A program made the position numbers and the translations under genes. Below the pieces are notes generated by a model that worked only from the letters and a program-made list of their open reading frames with translations, was not told the DNA's origin and did no database searches. From Desulfurispora thermophila DSM 16022 (GTDB lineage: Bacteria; Bacillota; Desulfotomaculia; Desulfotomaculales; Desulfurisporaceae): a DNA stretch of 64,000 nt. Numbering within the stretch: position 1 is the first letter of the stretch; every line of letters starts with the position of its first letter. The stretch lies in the NCBI RefSeq assembly GCF_000376385.1, contig NZ_AQWN01000003.1, positions 236,914 through 300,913 on the forward strand. Direction: 5' to 3'. Below are positions 26,981 through 35,758 of this stretch, piece after piece.

Positions 26981-27170
26981 AGGTGGGGTAGAGGCGCGGG
27001 CCGGCAAGAGTACCACGGGGGATACGAGCAGGAAGATGAACCCGCGGGAAAGGGCCGCCCGCCGAAGTACGACAGTTGTCCTGCACCGGCTGCCGTACTG
27101 GGCCGGCATCGAATAGGTGCCGGACTGTCATTCCCGGCTGTCCCGGCCGGGAATGGAGTGCTATCTCACC
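26981..27170 (+). ncRNA. Lysine riboswitch (L box)
   Basis: The conserved islands of the lysine aptamer occur in order: GTAGAGGCGCGG near 26988, CAAGAGTAC near 27005, GGGAAAGGG near 27047, CGCCGAAGTA near 27060, GACTGTCATT near 27123 and GTGCTATCTCACC (27158-27170), the last closing helix P1 with GGTGGGGTAG. They match the Bacillus lysC leader pattern. The aptamer is followed by a terminator and lysA, so high lysine should stop transcription before diaminopimelate decarboxylase is made. Confidence 0.93.
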
Positions 27171-27201
27171 GCGGGGAGGAGGGGTTGGTATTGCCTGATT
27201 A

Positions 27202-27240
27202 AGCGGCCCGGCATATATTGGTTGTTGGCCGCTTTTTGTT
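27202..27240 (+). terminator. Regulated terminator of the lysine riboswitch
   Basis: AGCGGCC pairs with GGCCGCT, followed by TTTTTGTTT. It lies between the aptamer and lysA and is presumably the expression platform. Confidence 0.85.
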
Positions 27241-27297
27241 TATATGTGAAATATATAGCCCACAACCAATACAAAACACAGGAGGTAAACAAAACCC

Positions 27298-28641
27298 ATG
27301 AAACTGCAAGGTACAATGCAGGCAGGGGCCAACGGGCACCTGTATATCGGTGGCTGCGACGTGGTGGAACTGGCCCGCCAGTTCGGTACACCACTTTATA
27401 TAATCGACGAAGCCTGCTTTCGCGACAACTGCCGCCAATATTACCAGGCCTTCACCGCCCGCTACGGAGCCCAGGTGATCTATGCAGCCAAAACACTGCT
27501 CACACTGGCCATCTGCAAGATTGTCCAGCAGGAAGGCCTGGGCCTGGATGTGGTTTCCGGCGGCGAACTGTACACAGCCCTCAAAGCCGGCTTTCCCATG
27601 GAAAGAGTCTACTTCCACGGCAACAATAAATCACCCGCCGAATTGAAGATGGCCCTGGATGCCGGAGTGGGCCGCTTCATGGTGGATAACCTGTATGAAC
27701 TGCACCTTTTAAACAGGCTGGCCGGAGAGAAAGGAATGCAGGCCGGTGTGATCCTGCGCATCACGCCCGGCATCGAGGCCCACACCCACGAGTACATCAA
27801 GACCGGCCAGATTGACAGCAAATTCGGACTGGCCATCCAGACCGGACAGGCCGCTGAAGGCGTCAGAGAAGCGCTGGATTGCCCCCACATCGACCTGGTG
27901 GGTCTGCACTGCCACATCGGCTCGCAAATCTTTGAACTGGAGTCGTACACCCACGCCGCGGAAGTGATGATGGACTTTGCCGGGCAGATGAAAAAAGAAA
28001 CCGGCTGGATGCCCGCCGAGCTGGACCTGGGCGGGGGCCTGGGTATTTATTATGTCGCGGGCGATGCTCCCCAACCCGTTTCCCGCTATGCCGACTGCGT
28101 GGCCGAAGTACTCAAGCAAAAAGCACGGCAATACGAAATGCCAGTGCCCACACTGCTGGTGGAACCGGGGCGCTCCATCAGCGGGCCGGCCGGCTCCACA
28201 ATTTACACCGTGGGCGCCATCAAAGAGATCCCGGGCATCCGCAAGTATGTGGCGGTAGATGGCGGCATGGGTGACAACCCCCGCCCGGCTCTCTACCAAT
28301 CCCGTTACGAGGCCTGCCTGGCCAACAAGATTGACCGGCCGGCCGAGGAGAAGGTTTCTATTGCCGGCAAGTGCTGTGAATCGGGCGATATGCTGATCTG
28401 GGACATCGAACTGCCCCGGGTGGAAGCGGGGGACATCCTGCTGGTCAGCTGCACCGGCGCGTATAACTACACCATGTCCATGAACTACAACCGCCTGCCC
28501 AGGCCGGCCATGGTGCTGGTTAACAACGGCAAAGCCGACCTGATCCTGGAGCGGGAAACCTACGCCGACCTGATCCGCAATGACCTGATCCCGGAACGTT
28601 TGCAGCAAAGCAAAGTGCTCAATATGGCTGCTGTACGTTAG
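27298..28641 (+). CDS. lysA: Diaminopimelate decarboxylase
   Basis: A 447-residue PLP enzyme of the alanine-racemase fold (fold type III) that decarboxylates meso-diaminopimelate to L-lysine, the last step of lysine synthesis. The PLP lysine is in VIYAAKTLLT. Further motifs are GLDVVSGGELYTA, HCHIGSQI, ELDLGGGLGIYY, EPGRSISGPAG and the catalytic GKCCESGDML near the C-terminus. ATG with AGGAGGTAA upstream. It is a single-gene unit between the riboswitch and a terminator. Confidence 0.96.
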   Translation: MKLQGTMQAGANGHLYIGGCDVVELARQFGTPLYIIDEACFRDNCRQYYQAFTARYGAQVIYAAKTLLTLAICKIVQQEGLGLDVVSGGELYTALKAGFPMERVYFHGNNKSPAELKMALDAGVGRFMVDNLYELHLLNRLAGEKGMQAGVILRITPGIEAHTHEYIKTGQIDSKFGLAIQTGQAAEGVREALDCPHIDLVGLHCHIGSQIFELESYTHAAEVMMDFAGQMKKETGWMPAELDLGGGLGIYYVAGDAPQPVSRYADCVAEVLKQKARQYEMPVPTLLVEPGRSISGPAGSTIYTVGAIKEIPGIRKYVAVDGGMGDNPRPALYQSRYEACLANKIDRPAEEKVSIAGKCCESGDMLIWDIELPRVEAGDILLVSCTGAYNYTMSMNYNRLPRPAMVLVNNGKADLILERETYADLIRNDLIPERLQQSKVLNMAAVR

Positions 28642-28645
28642 ATGC

Positions 28646-28677
28646 AAAGCCTGTACCGCGTGGTACAGGCTTTTTTG
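28646..28677 (+). terminator. Rho-independent terminator after lysA
   Basis: AAGCCTGTACC pairs with GGTACAGGCTT, loop GCGT, followed by TTTT. Confidence 0.9.
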
Positions 28678-28769
28678 GGCAAGATTTAATTTACACTGGC
28701 AAGAACAATCTGGTAAAATATTTAAGTTAACAAAATTCGACCTGGCGGCAAAGGGGGCAACAGGACAAG

Positions 28770-31397
28770 GTGGAAGTGATCACGGCCCATACCAACACTG
28801 ATCTGGACGCATTGGCTTCCATGGTCGCCGCGCAAAAACTGTATCCGGAAGCAGTGCTGGTTTTCCCGGGCAAGCTCTCCCGCAATGTGGAAGAGTTCAT
28901 GTCTTTGCACAAAGACATCTTTGATATTAAGGACATCAAAAGCATCTCCCTGGACAAGGTGAAGCGCATCATTCTGGTGGACACCAAAAACCCGCGCCGC
29001 ATAGGCAAGCTGGCCGAGTTGCTGCAAAATAAAAACATTGATGTACATATCTACGATCACCACCACTGGGCGGAGGGCGACGCCCGGGGTAGTGTGGAAG
29101 TGGTGGAAAGTGTGGGCGCCACCGTGACCCTGCTGGTGGAAATCATCCGCCGCCGGTCCATTGCCATCAGCCCGCTGGAGGCTACCATCTTCGCCCTGGG
29201 CATTTACGGTGACACGGGTTCACTGCTTTTCACCAGCACCACGCCCCGCGACGTGCAGGCGGTAGCTTACTTGCTGGAAAACGGCGCCAATCTTTCTGTG
29301 GTGGCCGAGTTCCTGGGACGGCCCATGACCGATGAACAAAAGGCCCTGTTGCGCCAGCTCCTGATGTCAGCCGAGCGTCATGTAATCAACGGTTGTAAAG
29401 TGCTAATCGCCCGGGCCACCTGCCCGGAGTTTGTGGTGGGCCTGGCCATGCTCACCCATACCATATCTGAAATAGAGCGTCTGGATGTTATTTTCACCAT
29501 TGTTCACATGGAAGACCGGGTGCACATTGTGGCCCGCAGCAATGTGAACGAGGTCAACGTGGCGGAAATCTTAGCTCCCTTTATGGGCGGCGGTCATCCC
29601 GGTGCTGCTTCGGCCACGGTGAAAAAAGGCGACATCAACGAAATTGCTGAAAAAATTGTGCGCATCATGCAGGACAAAGTGCGCCCGCCTCTGGCGGCGG
29701 CCGACATCATGTCCGCACCGGTGAAAACAGTTTTCCCGGAAACCACCATTGCCGAGGCCAGCCAGGTCATGATGCGCTACGGGCACACCGGCCTGCCGGT
29801 GGTGCAGGGACTGGAAGTGGTGGGGGTAATCTCCCGCCGCGACGTGGAAAAGGCCACCCGGCACGGCCTGGGTCACGCACCGGTGAAGGGGTTTATGACC
29901 ACCAATGTGATCACCGTCGGGCCCAACATGCCGGTTTCCGAATTGCGGGAACTGATGATTGAAAACGACATCGGGCGCGTGCCGGTGGTGCAGGACGGCC
30001 GGCTGCTGGGCATCGTCTCCCGCACCGATGTTTTAAAAACTCTCCACCACGCCGAGGTGAAAAAGCCGGTCAAAACGGTGTACGTTTCCCACATCCGCCC
30101 GCAGCTCAATATCAGCGAATACCTGCGCAAAGGCCTGGCGCCGGAAACCTGGGATCTGCTGCAAACGGCCGGAGAAATGGCGGAAGACATGGGCTACCAG
30201 CTGTACGCGGCCGGCGGTGTGGTGCGCGACCTGTTAATTGGTTACGGTAACCTGGACATCGACCTGGTGGTAGAGGGGGATGGTATTACCTTTGCCCGCA
30301 CGCTGGGTCAAAAAATTGGTGTCAAAGTGCGGGCGCACGAAAAGTTTGGCACAGCCGAGCTGGTTTTTAAAGACGGTTTTAAAATTGATGTAGCCACCGC
30401 CCGGGTGGAATACTACGAATACCCGGCCGCCCTGCCCAAAGTGGAAACATCATCCATCAAACAGGATTTATACCGCCGCGACTTCACCATCAACGCCATG
30501 GCCGTTGCCCTGAACACCGAGCGCTTCGGCGAACTGATCGACTTTTTCGGCGGCCGGGAGGATCTGCAATTTGGCCAGATCCGGGTACTGTACAACCTGA
30601 GTTTTATTGAAGACCCCACACGTATCCTGCGGGCTGTGCGCTTTGAACAGCGTTACGGCATGAACATCGAGCCCCAGACCTTAAATCTTTTAAAAGAAGC
30701 TGTGCGGCAAAATATGCTGGAGCGGGTGTCCAACGAACGCATCTGGGATGAACTGTTCCACATCATGCTGGAGCCGGCGGCCGGCAAGATGCTGGCCCGC
30801 CTCAACTCGCTCCAAATTTGGCCACAGGTTTTCCCCGGGGTTACTTACTGGGAAGTACAGCCCGTGCTGAACAACCTGCACCAGGCCATCAAAATGCTGG
30901 AAGAATGGGACTGCCCCCTGCCGGCCGAACAGTGGCTGCCCTATATGATCGCCATTCTGCACTGGTCGGACGAGGAAACCGCCCTAAAAATCTGCCGCCG
31001 CTATAATTTGAACAAGCGCCAGACGGAAAAAATCTTGGTCACTCTGGACAAATGGGGCGACGTACTTTCCGAAGTCTGGCGAACACCCGAAGAAGGCAGA
31101 CTGGGCCAACTGGCCCAGTCTGTTATGGCCCTGCCCCGGGAGTCTTACCCGCTTTTGCTGGCCGTGCTGGATGAGGATTGGATGCACCAGCGCCTGCGGC
31201 GCATTCTGACGGCCATCGAATACAACAAGCCTCAGCTGGACGGCAAATACATCAGGCAACTGGGCATCAAGCCCGGCCCCATTTACCGCCAGGCGTTGCA
31301 GGCTCTTTGGCAGGCCCGGCTGGATAACCGGGTCACCAACGAAGAGGAAGAAAAGCAATTCTTGCATCAATTTTTTGGTCTGGCCAGAACAGACTAG
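28770..31397 (+). CDS. DHH-DHHA1-CBS-CBS tRNA nucleotidyltransferase fusion (A-adding type)
   Basis: An 875-residue multidomain protein. Residues 1-150 form a DHH phosphoesterase domain (AHTNTDLDALAS, VDTKNP, YDHHHW), followed by DHHA1 with MGGGHPGAAS near residue 270. Two CBS domains (about 312-435: DIMSAPVKTVFPETTIAEAS and VKGFMTTNVITVGP) come next. A poly(A)-polymerase/CCA head domain starts near 470 (LYAAGGVVRDLLIG, DIDLVVEGDG, YRRDFTINAMA, GGREDLQFG) with its tRNA-binding helical part to the end. Proteins of this layout in other bacteria are A-adding tRNA nucleotidyltransferases that share CCA addition with a CC-adding enzyme. GTG start behind AACAGGACAAGG. The site-2 protease follows after 12 bases. 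Confidence 0.9.
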   Translation: MEVITAHTNTDLDALASMVAAQKLYPEAVLVFPGKLSRNVEEFMSLHKDIFDIKDIKSISLDKVKRIILVDTKNPRRIGKLAELLQNKNIDVHIYDHHHWAEGDARGSVEVVESVGATVTLLVEIIRRRSIAISPLEATIFALGIYGDTGSLLFTSTTPRDVQAVAYLLENGANLSVVAEFLGRPMTDEQKALLRQLLMSAERHVINGCKVLIARATCPEFVVGLAMLTHTISEIERLDVIFTIVHMEDRVHIVARSNVNEVNVAEILAPFMGGGHPGAASATVKKGDINEIAEKIVRIMQDKVRPPLAAADIMSAPVKTVFPETTIAEASQVMMRYGHTGLPVVQGLEVVGVISRRDVEKATRHGLGHAPVKGFMTTNVITVGPNMPVSELRELMIENDIGRVPVVQDGRLLGIVSRTDVLKTLHHAEVKKPVKTVYVSHIRPQLNISEYLRKGLAPETWDLLQTAGEMAEDMGYQLYAAGGVVRDLLIGYGNLDIDLVVEGDGITFARTLGQKIGVKVRAHEKFGTAELVFKDGFKIDVATARVEYYEYPAALPKVETSSIKQDLYRRDFTINAMAVALNTERFGELIDFFGGREDLQFGQIRVLYNLSFIEDPTRILRAVRFEQRYGMNIEPQTLNLLKEAVRQNMLERVSNERIWDELFHIMLEPAAGKMLARLNSLQIWPQVFPGVTYWEVQPVLNNLHQAIKMLEEWDCPLPAEQWLPYMIAILHWSDEETALKICRRYNLNKRQTEKILVTLDKWGDVLSEVWRTPEEGRLGQLAQSVMALPRESYPLLLAVLDEDWMHQRLRRILTAIEYNKPQLDGKYIRQLGIKPGPIYRQALQALWQARLDNRVTNEEEEKQFLHQFFGLARTD

Positions 31398-31409
31398 GAG
31401 GAGAACCTT

Positions 31410-32045
31410 TTGTTCAACATCCATTTTCCCAGCCTTTCCGAGCTGGCCATCATGCTGCCGGCCATTGTGGTCGGGCTGACTGTGCACGAATTCGCCCACG
31501 GCTGGGCAGCCTACATGCTGGGCGACAACACAGCCCGGCAGGCGGGGCGGCTGACGCTGAATCCGCTGGCCCATATAGACCCGGTGGGCCTGTTGCTCCT
31601 TTTTATTGCCGGTTTCGGGTGGGCCAAACCGGTGCCCGTCAATCCGTTTCACATGTACGGTGACAGGCGGCGGGGCATGCTGCTGGTAGCCCTGGCCGGG
31701 CCGGCCACCAACATGCTGGTGGCCCTGCTATCCGCCGTCCTGCTCGGGCTGGGTCTCTGGCGCTGGCCATACATCCAGGCCATCATGATCCAGATGATCA
31801 ATATCAATGTCGTGCTGGCCATTTTCAACCTGCTGCCGGTTCCCCCGCTGGACGGCTCCAAAATCCTGGCCGGACTTTTGCCCGGCCGGCAGGAATGGTT
31901 GTGGCAGCTGGAACAATACGGCACCATCGTATTGCTCCTGTTGCTGTTCACGGGCATACTGGGCAAAGTGATGCAAATAATCATCCTGCCGGTGCTGCGG
32001 CTGATGATCAATTTCGCCCAGTTTATCGCCAGCTTCATAGCTTAA
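31410..32045 (+). CDS. Site-2 protease family membrane metalloprotease
   Basis: A 211-residue polytopic membrane protein. The zinc motif HEFAHG is in the second hydrophobic segment, followed by LTLNPLAHIDPVG and the family's third motif LLPVPPLDGSKIL, where Asp is the remaining zinc ligand. It belongs to the short, PDZ-less S2P group found next to trpS and segregation/condensation genes in Firmicutes. Substrates are unknown. TTG start with AGGAGGAG upstream. Confidence 0.9.
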   Translation: MFNIHFPSLSELAIMLPAIVVGLTVHEFAHGWAAYMLGDNTARQAGRLTLNPLAHIDPVGLLLLFIAGFGWAKPVPVNPFHMYGDRRRGMLLVALAGPATNMLVALLSAVLLGLGLWRWPYIQAIMIQMININVVLAIFNLLPVPPLDGSKILAGLLPGRQEWLWQLEQYGTIVLLLLLFTGILGKVMQIIILPVLRLMINFAQFIASFIA

Positions 32046-32150
32046 CCTTTGCCCGCAACATATACGGACATATTGTTACTGCAGCACAACCCATGGTGCA
32101 AAACACACTATTTTACAAAATAAGAGACCCTGCAGAAAGGAGATAGAAAA

Positions 32151-33122
32151 ATGCGCGTACTATCAGGTATTCAACCCTCCGGCAACCTGCACATCGGCAA
32201 TTACTTCGGTATGATGAAGCGGATGATTGAATACCAGGAAAACAATGAACTTTTTTGTTTTCTGGTCAATTACCACGCCCTGACCTCAGTCTTTGACGGC
32301 GACGCCCTGCGCCAGCGCACCTTTGAAGCGGCCTGCGATTTTCTGGCCCTGGGTCTGGATCCGAACAAGTCTGTCTTTTGGGTGCAGTCTGATGTTCCCG
32401 AAGTGACCGAGCTGACCTGGCTGCTGTCCAATGTCACCGGCATGGGATTGCTGGAGCGCTGCCACTCCTACAAGGACAAAATGGCCAAGGGCATTCCGGC
32501 CAGCCACGGTCTGTTCTCCTATCCCGTGTTGATGGCAGCCGACATTTTACTTTTTGGTGGCGAAAAGGTGCCGGTGGGTAAAGACCAGAAGCAGCATCTG
32601 GAGGTAGCCCGGGACATCGCACTGCGCTTCAACCACACCTACGGGGAAACCTTTGTCATTCCCGAACCAGATATTGCTGAAGATGTGGCCATGGTACCGG
32701 GTATCGACGGGCAGAAGATGTCCAAGTCGTACGACAACACTATTGAAATATTTGCCGACGAGAAAAGCCTGCGGGAAAAAATTATGCGCATCAAGACCGA
32801 CTCCACACCGGTGGACCAGCCCAAACCCATTGAGGACAACATCCTGTTTGATATATATTGCCTGTTTCTGGACCAAAAGGGGCGGGAGGATTTGAAAGAC
32901 CGCTTCCTGACGCCGGGCTTGAAGTACGGGGAAGTAAAGAAAGAACTTTTTGCTGTCATTTGGGAATATTTCGCACCCTACCGCCAGAAGCGGGAACAGC
33001 TGGTGAAAGACCGGGCCACCGTGCTGGAAGTGCTGCGCCAGGGGGCGCAAAAAGCCCGCCAGGTGGCTGCCGTCTACCTGGAAAAAGCCCGGCACAATGT
33101 GGGGTTGGACTACTGGAATTAA
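32151..33122 (+). CDS. trpS: Tryptophanyl-tRNA synthetase
   Basis: A 323-residue class I aminoacyl-tRNA synthetase. The HIGH-type motif is NLHIGNYFG after GIQPSG, and KMSKSYDN is the KMSKS loop. Length and motif order match bacterial TrpRS. ATG with AAAGGAGATAG upstream. The 105 bases before it show no T-box features, so I see no tryptophan-specific control here. A terminator follows. Confidence 0.96.
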   Translation: MRVLSGIQPSGNLHIGNYFGMMKRMIEYQENNELFCFLVNYHALTSVFDGDALRQRTFEAACDFLALGLDPNKSVFWVQSDVPEVTELTWLLSNVTGMGLLERCHSYKDKMAKGIPASHGLFSYPVLMAADILLFGGEKVPVGKDQKQHLEVARDIALRFNHTYGETFVIPEPDIAEDVAMVPGIDGQKMSKSYDNTIEIFADEKSLREKIMRIKTDSTPVDQPKPIEDNILFDIYCLFLDQKGREDLKDRFLTPGLKYGEVKKELFAVIWEYFAPYRQKREQLVKDRATVLEVLRQGAQKARQVAAVYLEKARHNVGLDYWN

Positions 33123-33133
33123 AGGCGCAAGTG

Positions 33134-33162
33134 GCTGCCTTGCCGAGCAAGGCAGCTTTTTT
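33134..33162 (+). terminator. Rho-independent terminator after trpS
   Basis: GCTGCCTTGC pairs with GCAAGGCAGC, loop CGA, followed by TTTTTT. Confidence 0.92.
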
Positions 33163-33189
33163 CATGCCCCTGTATAGGGCTAACCGGAG

Positions 33190-33855
33190 GTGGAAAACTA
33201 TACCGGGAGTGTGAAAAAAGTGGTCACCGCGGGGCTGGTTGCTGCCGGAATATTGCTCATTCTTATATTGAGTATGCTGCTTATCCCCTGGTCCTTCCAG
33301 GCCCATCTGCGCTTGCAAGGCATGGAGACCGAGCTGGTACTGCGGCTGCCGGGAGGATTCAGAAAGAAGATCGCCTTTTTTCGTCCGGTAAAGACCCCGT
33401 GTTCTCCTGATACAGGACCCCGCTGGAGGGAACTGCTCAAAAGCTACCAGGCCGGCCGGCAGCCCTGGCCAACCAGCCTCCCCCGCATTTTCATAAAAGA
33501 ACTGCACATCAACTGTGCGCTGGGCTTGGTACACAACCCGGACCTGACCGGCTGGTTGTACGCCCTGTATTGCAGCAGCAGCAATATAATAAAACAGTTT
33601 CTCTGCAGCAGGCCCAGCCTGGCAAACAGCAGGCTGACGCTATCTTTTTGCCCGGTTTTTACCAGGGACTGCTTTGCATTACAGGCCAGTTGCATATTTA
33701 AAGCCAGCCTGGCAAATATTATCCGTACAGGATGGCAGTGGCGAAGAGTGATAGCCACATGGCGAACTTTAGGTAAGAGGGGGAAGCAAAGTGTCCGAAC
33801 ATCCCATAGAGAACTTGATGAAAACAGCTATGGAAAGTATCAAGCAGATGATTGA
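33190..33855 (+). CDS. DUF2953 domain protein
   Basis: The protein has up to 221 residues. An N-terminal membrane segment (VVTAGLVAAGILLILILSML) is followed by a short soluble region and the DUF2953 pattern (GLVHNPDLTGWLYALYC, LTLSFCPVFTRDCFALQASC, FKASLANIIRTGWQW). Function is unknown; the family is sporulation-associated by neighbourhood. The reading frame runs 65 bases into ytfJ, giving an unlikely polar tail after residue about 195. GTG 33190 has its purine site too close, and GTG 33220 is a reasonable alternative. It opens the ytfJ-spmA-spmB group. Confidence 0.7.
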   Translation: MENYTGSVKKVVTAGLVAAGILLILILSMLLIPWSFQAHLRLQGMETELVLRLPGGFRKKIAFFRPVKTPCSPDTGPRWRELLKSYQAGRQPWPTSLPRIFIKELHINCALGLVHNPDLTGWLYALYCSSSNIIKQFLCSRPSLANSRLTLSFCPVFTRDCFALQASCIFKASLANIIRTGWQWRRVIATWRTLGKRGKQSVRTSHRELDENSYGKYQADD

Positions 33856-34225
33856 TGTGAACACCGTGGTAGGCGATCCGGTGGAAACCCCGGACGGGAT
33901 AGTGATTATCCCGGTTTCCCGCGTGGCCTGCGGTTTCGGAGCCGGGGGCGGTGAGTATGCCTGCCAGCCGGAGCAGAATAAAGACAAACAAAACCAGGCC
34001 GGCGAACCGCCCGGCTTCGGTGGCGGCAGCGGCGGCGGGGTGGTTGTCCACCCGGTGGGCTTCCTGGTGGTGAACAAAGGGCAGGTGCGGTTTTTATCCG
34101 TGGGCAACAACGCCATTTACGACCGCCTGCTGGACGTAGCTCCGCAGTTCATCAACCAGCTGCAGGGCCTCTGCTCACAAAAATCGCCCCAACCCCAGCG
34201 CGAACAGCACCCGGCGATCACCTGA
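33791..34225 (+). CDS. ytfJ: Sporulation protein YtfJ (GerW family)
   Basis: A 144-residue protein with the family features: N-terminal helix EHPIENLMKTAMESIKQMID, VVGDPVETPDGIVIIPVSRV, GFGAGGGEY, a Gly-rich stretch (GFGGGSGGG) and VVVHPVGFLVV. In Bacillus, YtfJ is a forespore protein needed for response to some germinants. GTG with AAGAGGGGGAAG upstream. Its position after DUF2953 and before spmAB is a conserved Clostridia arrangement. Confidence 0.92.
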   Translation: MSEHPIENLMKTAMESIKQMIDVNTVVGDPVETPDGIVIIPVSRVACGFGAGGGEYACQPEQNKDKQNQAGEPPGFGGGSGGGVVVHPVGFLVVNKGQVRFLSVGNNAIYDRLLDVAPQFINQLQGLCSQKSPQPQREQHPAIT

Positions 34226-34408
34226 TCTTTATTCAATAGTGCAACATTTGTTTGTGGCGAGCGTTGCCCGGTGTTCGCCATAAACTATAACGCGTCATCC
34301 GCAACGCCAAAAAGGTAATATGCCAGGCCAGATCCGCATACATATTCATCACAGCCAGTCCCATTAGCTGGCAGCCTTACCACAAACCGAAGCGAGGTGG
34401 CGAGGCAA

Positions 34409-34999
34409 ATGGTGAATTTGATCTGGCTGGCCATGATCCTGACCGGCATTGCCGTGGCCGGCTGGCAGAACAACATCCAGGTGGTTACCCAGGCCGCCCT
34501 GGAAGGGGCAGCCCAGGGCGTAAAGACCTCCCTGGGTTTGATTGCCATTATATCATTCTGGCTGGGCATTATGAAACTGGCGGAAGCAGCCGGGCTGGTT
34601 CAGGCGCTGGCCTGGTTGCTTTCGCCTCTCATCAGATGGCTTTTCCCGGAAATCCCCCGCCAGCATCCGGCCATGGGGGCAATCATCCTCAACCTCAGTG
34701 CCAATATTCTGGGCCTGGGCAACGCGGCCACTCCCATGGGGCTGATTGCCATGCGGGAAATGCAGCAGCTCAACCGGGGTGACCCCCGCACGGCCAGCAA
34801 ATCCATGTGCACATTCCTGGCCCTGAACACGTCCTGCATCACCATTGTTCCCAGCACCATCATCGGCATCCGGGCCATGCATGGATCGGCCGACCCCACC
34901 GCCATTGTGGGCACCACCATCCTGGCCACGGCCTGCGGCATGACCGGCGCCATTATCCTGGATAAAATATTCCGGCGCATTTATAAGCATACAGCATAA
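34409..34999 (+). CDS. spmA: Spore maturation protein A
   Basis: A 196-residue membrane protein of the nucleoside-transporter-like (Gate domain) family. Motifs are GVKTSLGLIAIISFWLGIMK, LSANILGLGNAATPMGL and FLALNTSCITIVPSTIIGIR. SpmA and SpmB are needed for normal spore core dehydration and heat resistance. ATG 34409 has GAGGTGG 8 bases upstream, so the upstream GTG 34397 is disfavoured. A 170-base gap before it contains an 8-bp hairpin (TGGCGAGC with GTTCGCCA) and no gene. Confidence 0.93.
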   Translation: MVNLIWLAMILTGIAVAGWQNNIQVVTQAALEGAAQGVKTSLGLIAIISFWLGIMKLAEAAGLVQALAWLLSPLIRWLFPEIPRQHPAMGAIILNLSANILGLGNAATPMGLIAMREMQQLNRGDPRTASKSMCTFLALNTSCITIVPSTIIGIRAMHGSADPTAIVGTTILATACGMTGAIILDKIFRRIYKHTA

Positions 35000-35108
35000 T
35001 GTTTGTTCGCAACGAGCAACTTGCGAAGCTTACCCACAAAAACGAGTTATTCACCTCGATCAGAAGATAAGCTGTAGTACTAATCAATTTCCAAGGAGCA
35101 ATAAATTT

Positions 35109-35651
35109 ATGTACGAACTGATTACTCAACTATCCCGCTGGGTAGTCCCCGGATTGATTGCCATTGTCCTGGTCACGGCCTGGGTCAGGCGGGTTAACGT
35201 TTTCGAGGTATTTGTAGCCGGTGCGGAGCAGGGCTTCAGTACGGCCATCCGCACCATCCCCTACCTGGTGGCCATGCTGGTAGCCATTCACATTTTCCGG
35301 GCCTCCGGGGCCATGCAACTCATGGCGCAGGCCCTGGCTCCCTGGCTGGCCTGGATCGGCCTGCCCCCCGAGTTGCTGCCCCACGCTATTATGCGGCCCC
35401 TGTCCGGCGGCGCAGCCCTGGGTATTGCCACCGACATCATTGCCCGCTACGGGCCGGACAGTTTCCTGGGCCTGCTGGTTTCCACCATGCAGGGAACGTC
35501 GGACACCACCTTCTATGTGCTCACTCTGTACTTCGGTTCGGTAGGCATTGTGCGTTACCGTTACTCAATTTACACCGGCCTGGCCGCCGACCTGATCACC
35601 CTGTTGGCCTCCATTGCCGTAGTCAGGATGGCGTTCCATGCCGGGCTATGA
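35109..35651 (+). CDS. spmB: Spore maturation protein B
   Basis: A 180-residue membrane protein homologous to SpmA. Motifs are GAEQGFSTAIRTIPYLVAMLV, RPLSGGAALGIATDII and STMQGTSDTTFYVLTLYFGSV. It acts with SpmA in spore core dehydration. ATG with AAGGAGCAA upstream. The gene for DacB, often associated with spmAB in Bacillus, is not here. A terminator follows the stop codon directly. Confidence 0.93.
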   Translation: MYELITQLSRWVVPGLIAIVLVTAWVRRVNVFEVFVAGAEQGFSTAIRTIPYLVAMLVAIHIFRASGAMQLMAQALAPWLAWIGLPPELLPHAIMRPLSGGAALGIATDIIARYGPDSFLGLLVSTMQGTSDTTFYVLTLYFGSVGIVRYRYSIYTGLAADLITLLASIAVVRMAFHAGL

Positions 35652-35656
35652 ATCAT

Positions 35657-35695
35657 CCACCGGCAATTTTATGGACTGTCCGGTGGTTTTGTTTT
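35657..35695 (+). terminator. Rho-independent terminator after spmB
   Basis: CCACCGG pairs with CCGGTGG, followed by TTTTGTTTT. The loop is long (16 bases). Confidence 0.75.
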
Positions 35696-35758
35696 GGCTA
35701 ATTGCGGTAAAATATGTTAAAATGCTCAAGGATAAATGCCATTTTGGAGTGACCGCGC

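Noticed and set aside
27709..28647. A 312-codon reverse-strand open frame opposite lysA
   Set aside because: Shadow of lysA in GC-rich DNA; the riboswitch and terminator support only the forward gene.
32046..32150. A tryptophan T-box before trpS
   Set aside because: No AGGGTGGNACCGCG-type box, specifier stem or terminator is present in the 105-base gap.
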